From assembly GCA_027625915.1 (NCBI GenBank), contig JANTQA010000063.1, positions 4,297,501 through 4,361,500 of the forward strand: a stretch of 64,000 bases of DNA, given 5' to 3'. Source of the stretch: Anaeramoeba flamelloides. Taxonomy: Eukaryota; Metamonada; Anaeramoebidae. The notes below the pieces were generated by a model. It saw only the letters and a program-made list of their open reading frames with translations, ran no database searches and was not told the DNA's origin. Position 1 is the first letter of the stretch. Every line of letters starts with the position of its first letter. Below are positions 11,166 through 22,535 of this stretch, in pieces. The translations under genes and the position numbers were made by a program.

Positions 11166-14100
11166 TTAATCTTTATATAATTTAAATTTTTCAATTTCCT
11201 TTTTCCTTTTTGAGCATATTACACAATATAAAGGAGGACCAGTTTTTCTGAGTCTTCTTTTCGTTGATTGCTGAGCACGTTTTTTCCTTAAGAGTATTTT
11301 TTGCTTTCTGGCAAGATTGGAACGTTTTTTTTTATTTTCAATATCTTCTTTCTTTCTGATTTTTTCAAATTTTTTTCGATTATAATTTGATTTAACATAA
11401 TCGGTTAAATTCAAAGGTTTATTTAAATGGTTTATCACCATGCCATTTGGCTTAACATAGGCGATTATTTTGATGGCTTCTGAATGAATTTGTTGTTGTT
11501 TCAATTGCTCATCGATTTCTTCAATCTTGATATCTGTTTCTGATTTGCCAAAATTTAAAAAGTTTTTGTTTGAATTTTTATATTTGGAAATATTCATCCT
11601 GTTGTTGTTGGTGTTATCGCTTAACAAACTATCTGACTCGAGGGTATAGGCGATGCAACTTTGATGAAAGGAATGCCCACAGAAGAATATTACGCATTTG
11701 TCCTGAATAAAATTTTTGATGGGGTCTCCACAAACATAGCAGATATGATTCGGCTCAATTTCGGTGGAGCCCGTCAGCTTGGAATGCAACTCTGACATCA
11801 AATCTGAGCAATCCTTGTGGATAATCGACTTGGTTACCCCGATCAATTCTGTTTTAATTTTTTCGTCCTGGATGGTGTCTATGAGCGAGTCTCTGAGCCC
11901 AATGATTTTTTTATTTGTGGGGATCTTTTTAATGATATTTAGTGAATTGATTTTGGTATTCACCAAGTTATTTAATAGATGGCTAATATGCTCGGGGTGC
12001 TTCATACACAGCTGAACAAGTTCTTCCCAGAGGGACGGATCGTCTTCTGTTTGAACCAATTCTATGGCCTTTGAAATGTCCCCTAATTTATCCATTACCA
12101 GGTTTAACGCTTCGTTTGTGTTGCCCATTTTCCAGAGCACATAGACCGCCACGGTATGCCTTTTAAACTTTCGGCAGGCGCCCAGCGCAGAATTTAAAGA
12201 TACATTTGCGCCCGATCTTAAGAAATCCAGCAAATATTCCGGATTGAATTCTGCATAGAGCTCGAACAAAATGTCATGGGAGCTCATACATAGCTTTCGA
12301 TCTATTTCGTCCATCCGATCCAAATATTTTAAGAGAAAGGGTCTTTTTTCAATTTCATTCTTCAATTGCTTGGCCACTTTATTGACGGGGATTTGATTGT
12401 AATATTGGATGAGCATTTCAAATGCCAGCCTTTGATCAGTTTCCACTAACAAATTAATTTTGTTATGAATAAAGGTAAATAAGTTATTATCCTTAATTAA
12501 TTCAAAGGACTTTTTTTTATGGGTTTCCAAATATAGGCTTAGTGCCTTTTTAATGTAGTCCATTCTTTCATAAATTTCTGCCAAGGAGAGCATCAAAGTA
12601 CGATCAACAGATTTTTCGTTTTTAATTTTATATTCTAACAATTTAATAATCGTGTTAGGCTCGTATAGGGATAATGGCCAAATGTTGATTAATTTTCGAA
12701 ATAATTTGACATCCTTTTTCATATATACACTAAGTACAGTTTCATAAATGGTTTCTTCCAATTCAACTTCCTTCGTATAAAGCTTCAGGTGGTTGTTATT
12801 TTTGCTTTTGTTTTTTGTATTGATACTTATTATTCGTTTATTTTTCTTTCTGGATGCTTTGCTATTATTACCACTGCCATTACTATCGTCGCCTTCCTCA
12901 TTGCCAGTGCTATTATCGTTATGATCATTATTTAACTCCCTCCCTATTGGTATTATATTCGAGAGCATTTTTAATTTGCCGATCCTATAAAAAACTAATA
13001 TCCAATATTCCCACAGTCGTTTGTCATTACTACAAATTAACTCCATTTCCTTTACTAATAATTTGTATTTTTTTTTCATCAATAAGTAATCCAAGTATTG
13101 AATTCCTATTTCTTTTAAATTAAATTTCCCTAATTTTTTTGGCTTGCTTCTTGCCAAATTTAATGCTTCTTGGAACCTTTCACGATTTAATAACCATTCA
13201 ATTCGATCTTCCACATCCACACTTCTTGCTAAAATTAAATCTGTTCCCGAGCATAACAAAATCTTTTTTTTATCTCCGGAATAATCAACACTAAAATTGA
13301 AGAAACTCATGTGCTCGGAATTTATAAAGGGAATCTGTTCATTATATATTTCCTTAAAATCATCACTTGATAATAATCTAATTTCTGGTATCACCAAATT
13401 CGAATTGAGCATTTTTAATTTGGCCTTTGTTAATTGTTTATAAAAATTATCTTCGACTAATTCATCACTAATCGTTAAAAGTATAAAATTTCCATTTTGC
13501 AATAAAGCAAATCCAGAAATTATATATTTAAAATGATAACTTGTAACTTTTGCGACACTTAAATTCTTTAATCTGGGCTTGGTTATTTTTTCATTATTTT
13601 CATTATTTGGATTATTGTTATTTTTGCTATCGTTATTGTTGTTTTTGCCATTGCCATTGTTATTTTTATCATTATTATTGCCATTCTGACGATGGCGAGT
13701 GCGAAGGTGCCGTGTATTTTTTTGATCAATTTGATCGGAATTTGGATTTTCTTGCTTAGAAAATTCTTCTTTTTCTAATTTTGATTCGTTATTTGATTTA
13801 GATTTTTCATTTTTAACGTTATGGCTTTTATTTTCATTAAAATTTATTTTATATTTAATAATCATATTACCCCAAGCTAAGATTAATTCCCAATCGTTAA
13901 TCCAAATCAAAAAAATAGGCATAAGCAATCGTGAAGTTTTACTAAAGTTTTTTGGATGTTGGAATAACTTTATTAATTTATTTTTTTTTTGATCATAGAA
14001 AATTAGCACCTTCTGATCAGCCCAAACTATTACCCTCTTTGCCGGGTTAATACTAATGATTTTCACATTGCCATTTCCAGGAACTGGATTGATTTCAGTT

Positions 14101-17100
14101 TTTGAACGTCCAATTAATCTTTTGGAACTTAAATATACGTGCCCTAAATTATCACCAAATAAAAATTCACGAGTGCTTCCTTTCCCAAATCCTGGTGCTA
14201 GACAAAAGCAAGTAATTTGTCTCATATGATCAAATTCTTCAATTTTTTTCGATTGGAAATTCATAATGTTTATTTTCCCATCTTTGGATAAGCCGGCTAA
14301 ATGCTTATTTCGTAAATGTAACTGAGTGACCGGTGTTTTGAATTTTGCTTTAAATGTATACCTAGAACTAAAAAATCCATTTGGCCGAAATATGTAGACT
14401 TTTCCTTCGCCAGTACCTAAAATCTTTTAATTTATGTTTGTTATTATTTGTAATTATTTTATCAAAAATTAATTTTATGGTTATTTTCGGGTTATATGTC
14501 ATAAAAATGAATAAGTACTAATTTTTTTCTCATGGGTTTTTTTTTCGATTTCTTCATTTAATCTTACGATTGTTTAAAACAATATTTTTTGAGTTAGAAA
14601 ACTCTTGACTTGTGATCAATAAAATTAATTTTTTTTGTGGTTTGTAATTTTTTATTTTTTGAATTTGAATAAACAAAAAATTCAAAATTAATAACAAAGT
14701 TTGTTTCAAAAATTGATAGATTGTTTAATGTGTTTTTCCCCTTTTTAAATGATTTTTTTCCTGTTTTTTTTTTACTTTTACATAATTTTAAAATAAACAA
14801 TTATTTGAGTAACAAAATAGTAGCTTTTTTAAAAATAAAATTTATCCATTTTTTGAAATGAAAAATAAGAATTGTGTTTTAATTAAACTATTAAATTTAA
14901 TACAAATTAAGAATTTAAACTTTTTAGTTTCAAGAATTGTGATAAACAATAAAGGTTTTGATGATAACATATATTATCATGATATTAACAATTAATTCGC
15001 GATAATATTAAAAAAATAGCGATTATTCCTACTTTATCACGAAAAATCATAAAATTGCGATATACAACACTACTGCGATAAAATAATTATTTGATATAAT
15101 GAAAAATTATTTTTTTGAAATTACCAGTAAAAAATATCTTGATTTTATAAAGCCTTGAGACTTTTACAACACCTTTCCCGTTTAAAAATGTTAGAAAGGG
15201 TTTGTAAGGGTTGCGAATTGTCTTCAAGGTTTGAAATTTTTGAAAGACAGATAACTTTTATAAATGGAATGAGGCTTTTTGTAGTGGAAAAAAAATTTTT
15301 TTTCTTTTCATTTTTTTTTTTTTTACAAATTATAAAATCTCGATGTGAATTTTATGTTCATACTAATAATAATCCATTTCAACTATATAATTGAATATAA
15401 AATTGAGATGTGTTTTTTAAAATGGAGTTGTTACCTTCACAAGTTAAATAACCAAAAAGAATAAAGAGTAATTTTCCTTCTTATTTGTGATGGATCAAAC
15501 AAAAACCTCAAAGCTCGAATTGTGTTTTCTGTGCAATACAAAGATATGAAAAGAAGAAGAAGAAGAAGAAGAAAACAAATCTATAAAAAATCTTAATAAT
15601 TGGTGATAATGTGATAGGTTGTTGTGAAAGCTTTTGAATAGTTATCCAACTCCTTTCAGCTTTCATAGAACATTGAAAATGTTTTAACCCAAGAACTATT
15701 TCTTTAAAGAACGTATGAAGTGTTGGTTGTCTTAGATGCTCTTTTATTCAACATAATTTACAACACCACGATTGACTGGGAAAATATTTATTTATCTTTA
15801 GTTATTATTGTTGTTGATCTAAAAGGATTGATAGGCTTGTTAACGAAATCAAACGAAAATACAATAAAACTCGTTGATGTGATCCTTGATTGAATCAAGA
15901 ATCTTTTTTGTTCGTTTTTTCAAAGAATAACTTTTTTTTCACATAATCTATTTTTTGATCAAAAAAAATTTCCTTGTAAAAATATTGTCCAATTAGCCTC
16001 AAATTCATATCAACTATTATATCGCGATTTATTTTCAATCGCGGTATTTTAGCATTTATCACAATTTTTTAAATAATTATCTTGATTTTATTAAATATCC
16101 TGATTTGTTATTGAATATCGCGATTTTCTAAAATATCACGATTTGATAAAAATAATCGTGATTTTTGTAACTTTATAGTTACTTAAGCATGGATATCATC
16201 AAAACCTCTAATATTTTTGCAAAAAAGTTAGAAGGAAAATTTAAAAATATTGAATTAAAATATTTTGTAAGAAGGGAAATATCCTTAAAACAGCATTACA
16301 TTGCTTGTAAAAGTATTTAACTTGATTTAAAGAGTAATTTGAATTTTTTTTTTTTTCACCATTTTGGTTTCAAGTTTGTTTTATTCTTTAAAAATGAAAA
16401 CAAAAGAAGCCAAATATAATAAAGGAAACAAAGGAACGAAAGAATCCAAAGGAATAAAAGAAAACAAAAGAAATGTAAGAAAAACAAAAAATCTAGAAAC
16501 AATTGTTTTTTTTTCTTTGAAAAAGTAAAAATACAAGTAACAATATTTTTTTTCACAATAAAATGGAGTGGTAGATTTAACAAAGTTGGAAATATTATAC
16601 TTGTGACAGGAATGTAGAACATTGCCTTAAAAATAAAAAAAACATTTTAAAAAAATGAACAAAATCTGGAAACCATTTAAATATAATTTTTTGAAGAGAA
16701 AGCTGTAAAAGATGAGGTTATTTAAGTTAATAACAAATTCTATGAAAATTGATAACAAGCAAAATTTCCTTGCAACTAATTCTCCATTTAGAAATAAACT
16801 TAACTTTCATTATCTTTACACTGAAAAAAATCAGATCTAATCCGAATATAAACAAAAATACAAATAATAATAATTTTGTAAACTTTTAACACTTGGCAAA
16901 CGATCATTGATAACAAATCGCAAAAGCATTGTGTTTCTTGATATAACCATGGTTTTAAGAAATCAGAAAAAAAAAATAAAGAAATAAAAAAAAATATTTT
17001 GTGTAAGGAATGTTCGGTGATGATATCTTTTTTCAATAATTTTAATTGAGAAAGATTTTTAGTTTTTTTGAAAATGAATATTAACCAGTAAAAGTAATCT

Positions 17101-19259
17101 TATTCTTTTTTTTGGTAATACACATTCTTTTTTTTTTTAATTTTAATTTGATTTTTTGGCCGGTGTTAGAGAGAAAAATATAATTATTTCAAAGTGATAA
17201 AAAGATGAATTTTAAATGTGTCTTTTTAAACCAAAAAATGTTGTTTTAAATGAAAATGACTAATGAAAATTTTGTGTTTGTATTTACAAACAAAAATTCG
17301 GTTTTTTTGAGATGAATTCGTGAATTTTACCTTTTATTTCCTTTATTAGGAAAGTCTCGATTTGATAAATAGTTCACAATTGAAGTAAATAATTATAATT
17401 TAAATTATATCAACATACAAATTTTTATTGGTATTTGAAATTTAAATGGGATAAAATTTTAGCTGATTTTCTTTTTTTCTGAAGATTAAATCTTGAGGTT
17501 TCCTTTCATCTGATTATTCTTGTCGAAGAATATAACATTGTATTATAAAAGGGCAAAACAAATAAATGGAGAAGACAAATTACAACCAATTGCTTTGAAA
17601 ACTCTATTTGTAAAGTAAAAAAAAGAAAAGCAAGTAAAAATTTCCAAAGAAGTAGGTTGTAATTTGAAACTTTATTTATAAAACAAAAATTGGAAAATGA
17701 AGTGAAATTTTTTTTCCATTTATACTATTATTTTCCAAGTAAAAAATGAAAATTTTTAGTTCACATTCAAAAATATTTTTCTAGTTTAGAAGTTGAAGTA
17801 AAACCAAAGATCTTTTCAACATCATTTAGAAATGATATTTTTAGACAATACTATTTGTTTGAAAATAAATGGAACAAAATTTTCATTCATCTTTTCAAAT
17901 AAAATAATTTTAAAATCATGTCACATTTCAGATTGTTAATACTAAAATCAAGCTTAAATTATTCATTTACCTTTTTAGAATGACAAACCTTTTGATGATT
18001 AAAATTAATTATTGGAATATATTTTATTTTGGGAAAGTTTGGATGAAAATTTCGATCTTTTTATTTTACAATTAATAGTAAAATAAAATTCCTTAGTTAA
18101 CTCTAAGACAAAATTTTTACTCTGTTAATTTGATTGTAGCAGTAATAATTAATATTCATTTTGGAAATTGAAATAAAAATTTTCATTTATTATTTGAAAA
18201 ATAACAGGATATTATTCAAATACCAGTGGTGTTTTTTGGTACGTAGTACACATAAGTACTTTTTGAAAGCCCGTTAAGCACGTCCAAATCTGTGTGTTAT
18301 GATATGGAATAATGTTGCGTATTACCAAAAAATATTTTTTTCTTTAAATTGTATTAATCCTGATATTTTTTTTATTTAGATTGGAACAAACACCAACAGC
18401 TCAATATTTAAAAATAATCTACCAATTCTTATTGTTTTAAGAAAGTAAGTCACTTCTCAAGTATCAAGAAAATCCACGGTAGTGACTTGACTATTAAAAC
18501 AAATCTGTTATCTTTCTTAAAAATCTTCCTTTCCCTTTTCATTAACAACATTTAAGCACTGCTCATTTTCTTATTCGTAATATTTTGGATTGAGATCTTG
18601 AGAACCAAACGTTTTATCTTAAATTTCGGTTGATAGTAGAAGATAGGTTTTTTTTATTTTGTGAAAAAAAATGTTCTTTTTGGTGTTTGTTTTTTTTTTT
18701 TTTATTATTTTTTGATAATCAGTCAAAAATTTTGAAATTTGATGGAAAACTCATTCATGGTTGTTGGTAAATCACCTTTAAAAAAACTTGGTTACCTTGA
18801 AAAACACGTTTCTGAATTTACTTTTACAAAGGTGAATTGTAAAATCTGTGAAAAAGAGTTGACAAGCAGACCAAGATTTGGGTTGAAATAAATGGAAAAA
18901 TTTCACTGCTTAAAAGGAAAATTTTTCTTTCAGAAGATAGACACGGGGCTAATTGGTTCTTTTGTTTATTATTTTTTGAAAAAAAAAAAAAAAAAAAAAA
19001 AACAAAAATTCTTTTGGAAATTTACAATAAATTTTGTTGTTGATTGAACAATGGTGACCAATTCTTTTTGAATAATTTTTTTAAGATCGTTTGAAATTCT
19101 TTTGTATCTAAGTTGAGGTTCGATTTCATGATTTTTTTTCACTATTCTTGATTGTTCGGATTCAGTATCAGAACCACTGCTTGATGAATCAGTAGAGTCT
19201 GAGTCAGAACTATTTTCATTATCCTCGCCAAAGACACGAAACCCGAGTGACTGATCCAT
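11166..19259 (-). CDS. VPS41: VPS41, HOPS-complex subunit
   Basis: Subunit of the HOPS tether that drives fusion of late endosomes with lysosomes. Exon 1 (19259-19026, 78 codons) has an acidic Ser/Asp start and EPQLRYKRISNDLKKII, matching the family N-terminus; its donor is GTAAAT after ATT. Exon 2 (14423-11166) begins ATT TTA GGT ACT after acceptor TTAAAAG, so the join reads TKFI-ILGTGEGKVYIF, as in other VPS41 proteins. The total is about 1163 residues: an N-terminal beta-propeller to about residue 450, interrupted by an Asn-rich loop near residues 290-345, then the CHCR helical region with RIEWLL, LWEYW, AEIY, DKLGDISKAIELV and WEELVQLC. A C-terminal RING-like motif follows, with CYVCGDPI near residue 972, CGHSFHQSC near 988 and CVIC near 1147. 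The last CxxC pair is displaced by an insertion of about 140 residues. The 4602-bp intron is exceptional here. Confidence 0.92.
14953..16213. mobile_element. Non-coding DNA element with terminal and subterminal repeats, copy 1
   Basis: The ends are AGGTTTTGATGATAAC and its reverse complement near 16192-16212. Both subterminal regions (about 150-200 bases each) are packed with variants of TATCGCGATT/AATCGTGATA; such arrays are typical transposase-binding sites in hAT-like and Mutator-like elements. A second copy in the same orientation lies at 38565-40041, sharing many blocks such as TTACCTTCACAAGTTA, AATAAAGAGTAATTT and AAACCTCAAAGCTC. There is no open frame, so it is non-autonomous. No clear target-site duplication can be read, so the superfamily stays open. 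Confidence 0.7.
15548..15574. repeat. GAA simple repeat
   Basis: Run of AGA/GAA triplets inside the repeat element; it is shorter and broken in the copy near 39360. Confidence 0.75.
17850..18090. repeat. Dispersed repeat D, copy 1
   Basis: Direct repeat of about 63490-63730. Both share AAATAAATGGAACAAAATTT, TTTTAGAAT-A-AC and TGATCTTTTTATTTTA-AATTA-type blocks in the same order. No coding content or terminal repeats were recognised. Confidence 0.5.
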
Positions 19260-19968
19260 TCAGATGTTCTTATAAAAAGGATTGTTTATTTGCAACAAAA
19301 GACAAAAAAAATAAAATCACAAGTAATATTTCTTTTACCTAAACTTCAAGTAGATGTGTGGGTATTAAGATAATATAGTTTATGTCTTAAATACTAGGAT
19401 TTGTTCGATTTATTATCTTAAGGATTTAATATTTACCTGACTTTGTCTTTGAAAACTAATTGCATAAAATTTCAACTTGATTTTTTTTCTTTGAGATCCT
19501 TTAAAATGAGGTCTGTTCTAACCACCCAAAACACCTAACAAAACATACCAACCAATTTAACAAAAAAAAGTACCAAATAAATATAGTGAAAATGCGCAAA
19601 ATTTGAGGAATTAAAATCTCTTTGATGAAAAGAAAAGGAAAATTAAAGCCAAAATTTTTCGTTACTTAAAATTCTAATCTCCTTATGACCTTTATTTTCA
19701 GGTAATTCATTTTTTAGTTTAAAATTATCTGCTAAAAGAAGGAGAATTAATTTTGTTTTTTTTAAATAAAAGGGTTTGTAATTCATTTTCATAAACAAGG
19801 AGAATAAGTTTGAATAAAGTCTTGAAAATAAATCTTTCAAGCAACCTAACAGATTTTCTCACTTTTTGGAAATATTTTTTCCAAACTTTCTAAGTTGGTT
19901 TGTGTGAGATCGTTTTACTTTCGAATTATTGAAAACTAAAAAATCAAAGAAAAGTTTTTTCTAGAATA
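19260..19968. promoter_or_regulatory. 5' flank of VPS41
   Basis: About 700 bases upstream of the VPS41 start codon, so the promoter should be here. There is no definable promoter motif. The frame at 19643-19840 (-) has no resemblance to anything and is treated as chance. Confidence 0.35.
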
Positions 19969-20482
19969 TATACTAAATTTCAGAATAAATGGCCCACCTT
20001 AAATTTGAATAATGAATTGCTTTTGTATCGTTTTGAAGTTTTTCATCTCACGATGAAAAGTTTGCAAATAAATCATTTTTTCTCTTTTTTATTTTTTCCA
20101 TAGTATTTTGTTAAAAAGGAAAATGAAAATGAAAAATTCGAAAAAAGTAACAGATGAATTAATCAAAAATTTGGTTTCAAATATGAAAAAGAGATTAGAT
20201 TTAGTTATTCAAATGGAAGGAGAATCGATAAATGGGTTTTTTTACTTTATTAAAATTGTCTATTTTTCATGTAATGCTTATTTCAAAATAAATCGCATTT
20301 TTTTTTAACAGTTTTTTTTATTTTTTCTTTTATTTTTAGACAAAAAATAAATATCTCTTGAGTATAGTATTGAATATTAAAATCTAAATTTTTATATTAT
20401 AATAGAGAACTTCAATTATTAAAAATATTTTTATATAAAATTTGATTTTTAATGGGCCAATTATTATGAAAGATAGTTTATA
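19969..20482 (+). mobile_element. Internally deleted Tc1/mariner element
   Basis: About 514 bases bounded by inverted ends. The left end reads TACTAAATTTCAGAATAAAT followed by GGCCCA, and the right end is its imperfect complement (GGGCCAATTATTATGAA then AGTTTATA), with TA at the borders. Between them, on the plus strand at about 20140-20245, is the C-terminal tail of a Tc1 transposase: LIKNLVSNMKKRLDLV and GESINGFF, closely similar to LVSSMEKRLRLV and GESINGHF of the element at 22307-24282. Most of the transposase has been lost, so this is a deletion derivative of a related element. Confidence 0.7.
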
Positions 20483-20627
20483 TATCTATTCAAGTTATGT
20501 AAAATTAAAAAATTTTCGTATCGCATAATTTTAAAGAGTTAAGCGATTAACTTAGAACAAAAAGAAGTCTGAAGTTAACATAAACTACAATAAGGGTAAA
20601 TTATGCAAATTTTATTTGGTTCAAATA

Positions 20628-20826
20628 CCATCAGTTCCACTTTTAAGGCTTAAAACTCAAACATAAATTTAATAAATAAAAAAATCCCAAATTAAGGTAC
20701 AAAATTCAGATTCAAGTAAAATAATTAGTATAAAAAAAAAAATCCCAAAAAAAATATTTTAATTTAAGATTTTTATTATGTCTTTAATTTCGTTCAAAGT
20801 TGTTGTCCTAAAAGTGAAACTGACCG
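20628..20826. mobile_element. Hairpin MITE, family P, copy 1 (oldest)
   Basis: About 199 bases, nearly all inverted repeat. The left end has TCAGTTCCACTTTTAAGG and the right end CCTAAAAGTGAAACTGAC. The left side is flanked by TA; the right one is decayed to CA. The centre is A-rich. It is clearly the same family as 23806-24001 and 58210-58403 but more diverged. CAGT-type ends plus a TA target suggest mobilisation by a Tc1/mariner transposase. Confidence 0.8.
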
Positions 20827-21045
20827 CATCTCTAAAAAATTTATTAAAAAATATTACTAAAAGTTTTCTAATCAATTTTTAATGATCTTGGTATTTGTTA
20901 CAAATTGAAGAATTTTAGAAAAAATCAACATTTCTCAATAAATTGAATTTTTGAAACATGAGTTTTTCAAAATTAAAGTGAAAAATATGACCATTAATTT
21001 GTCTCGAAATGTATACCAGTAGCTCAAAATACTCAATTATATCTA

Positions 21046-21579
21046 TAAACCCCATTCCAAAAATTTGGACACACCCAAAATAAAAAATAGGCAAAAAAAA
21101 ACCCTATTTATTGTATTTTTCCCAACATAATATAATACAGCATTTAAGTAACACAGTATTTATGTTTTAATAAGTCAACATTTTAATCCAAATAAAAGAA
21201 AAAAATATAAAACCCAAAAATAAAAACTAGTGTGTCCAAAATAATGAAACCAGCGGAACAAAAAATATATTGGTAAATTTGTTGAAATTTCCCCAACAAT
21301 TGTTGATCGATCTAATGTTAAGATACCATCAACAATTGTATGGTGATTTTCCATTTTAACAAACTCAACACTAACCTTCTATCAACCATTGAAAAAAAAA
21401 ATTTGAGATCTAACCAAACAAATTTAGTAACTGCAAAAAAGGAAATGAAAACAAAAACTAAAAAGACAAAAAATGAAATTGTTTGTAAAATCAAAATTGT
21501 TTCCAAATTGAATTTAAAGTGAAGTAATGATGTTCTTTCCATTGTTTAAACTGTGTCCAAATTTTTGGAATCTAGTTTA
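21046..21579. mobile_element. Short Tc1/mariner-type element
   Basis: About 534 bases with inverted ends: TAAACCCCATTCCAAAAATT at the left, and at the right the complement of TAAACTAGATTCCAAAAATT, both followed by TGGACAC. TA flanks both sides. The interior has at most a decayed N-terminal transposase trace (ISPTIVDRSNVKIPSTIV on the plus strand near 21280-21345), which looks like a helix-turn-helix but is weak evidence. An AT microsatellite starts at its right edge. Confidence 0.65.
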
Positions 21580-21601
21580 TATATATATATATATATATAT
21601 T
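21576..21601. repeat. (AT)n microsatellite
   Basis: Uninterrupted TA dinucleotides at the right border of the short Tc1-type element; it may have grown from the TA target site. Confidence 0.85.
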
Positions 21602-22535
21602 TATTTAAACTAAAATTCAAAATTTTTGACACCGTTAAAACGGTTCAAAGAAATACAGTAATACAATATCATTCAAATGAAAATAATTTTATATCTTTAT
21701 AAAATGAAAATCATTTTTTCATCATTGAGTTTTTGTTTTCCTTTGATTTTTTGAAATCCCTAACTTATTTTGTTTGATCAAAAATATTCGAATCATTGAT
21801 ATTGGGTTAAAGTTCTGTTCCTCTAACGAAAAGAACTCAAATAAAATTGGCTGAGGTATCTTAACCATTTGATCAATCAATAATTATAATAAAATTTTAA
21901 CAAATTTACTAATAACATTTTTTTTTGTTGCTCTCTCCAAAATTTTCAACACACTGGTTTTTATTTTTGGATTGATAATTATTTATTTAATTTTTTTTGT
22001 GGGTTTTGTAATTTAAAAAAAATCTGTAAAGATTTCAATTAGTGGATGGTTCAAATTTGGCATTTCTTTGAGAATTGAATATAAGAGTTTTTTTTTTGGC
22101 AGTTTTGCTGATTTTTTAATTTGTGCGGAATTTTTATTGTTAGTAACGTAAAATCTTGTTTTTTTTTTTTTAAACTTGAGTACTAGATATTAACCTGACA
22201 ATATTAACCTAATTCAAGTAGCAAACCGGTGTATTGGTGTCAAATAGATTCAGCTGGTATCTATTTACTTCTGTTGCTTATGTTGAGTACAATTGATTTA
22301 GTTCTATAAACTGAATTTCAAAATTTGGGGCAGATTTTTTTCGAGAAAAAATATCATCGAATCATAATTTTTTGAAAAATAAAAATCATTTTATTAAACT
22401 GTTTTATAGAAGAGAAGAAACAAATAGAAATATAAACGTATGTATTAAAATCATTTTATTATTTGAAAGAATAAAGAAAAAAAATTTAAAATTCGCAAAA
22501 AAAAATTTGCCCTTCTTTTTTGAAATGGAAAATTT

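Larger units (their letters stand above)
14424..19025 (-). other. 4.6-kb intron of VPS41
   Basis: The intron runs from donor GTAAAT to acceptor TTAAAAG (minus strand). It contains the 1.26-kb terminal-repeat element at 14953-16213 and a dispersed repeat at 17850-18090. Its open frames (14594-14800, 15155-15394, 16356-16622, 16800-17036) are poly-Phe/Lys chance frames. The matching halves of a conserved propeller blade on either side leave no room for a missing exon. Confidence 0.75.

Noticed and set aside
11764-13759. Plus-strand frames opposite VPS41
   Set aside because: Antisense shadows of the VPS41 coding exon.
18720-18960. An extra VPS41 exon inside its long intron
   Set aside because: The exon 1 and exon 2 sequences are contiguous in the family alignment, so no exon is missing there.
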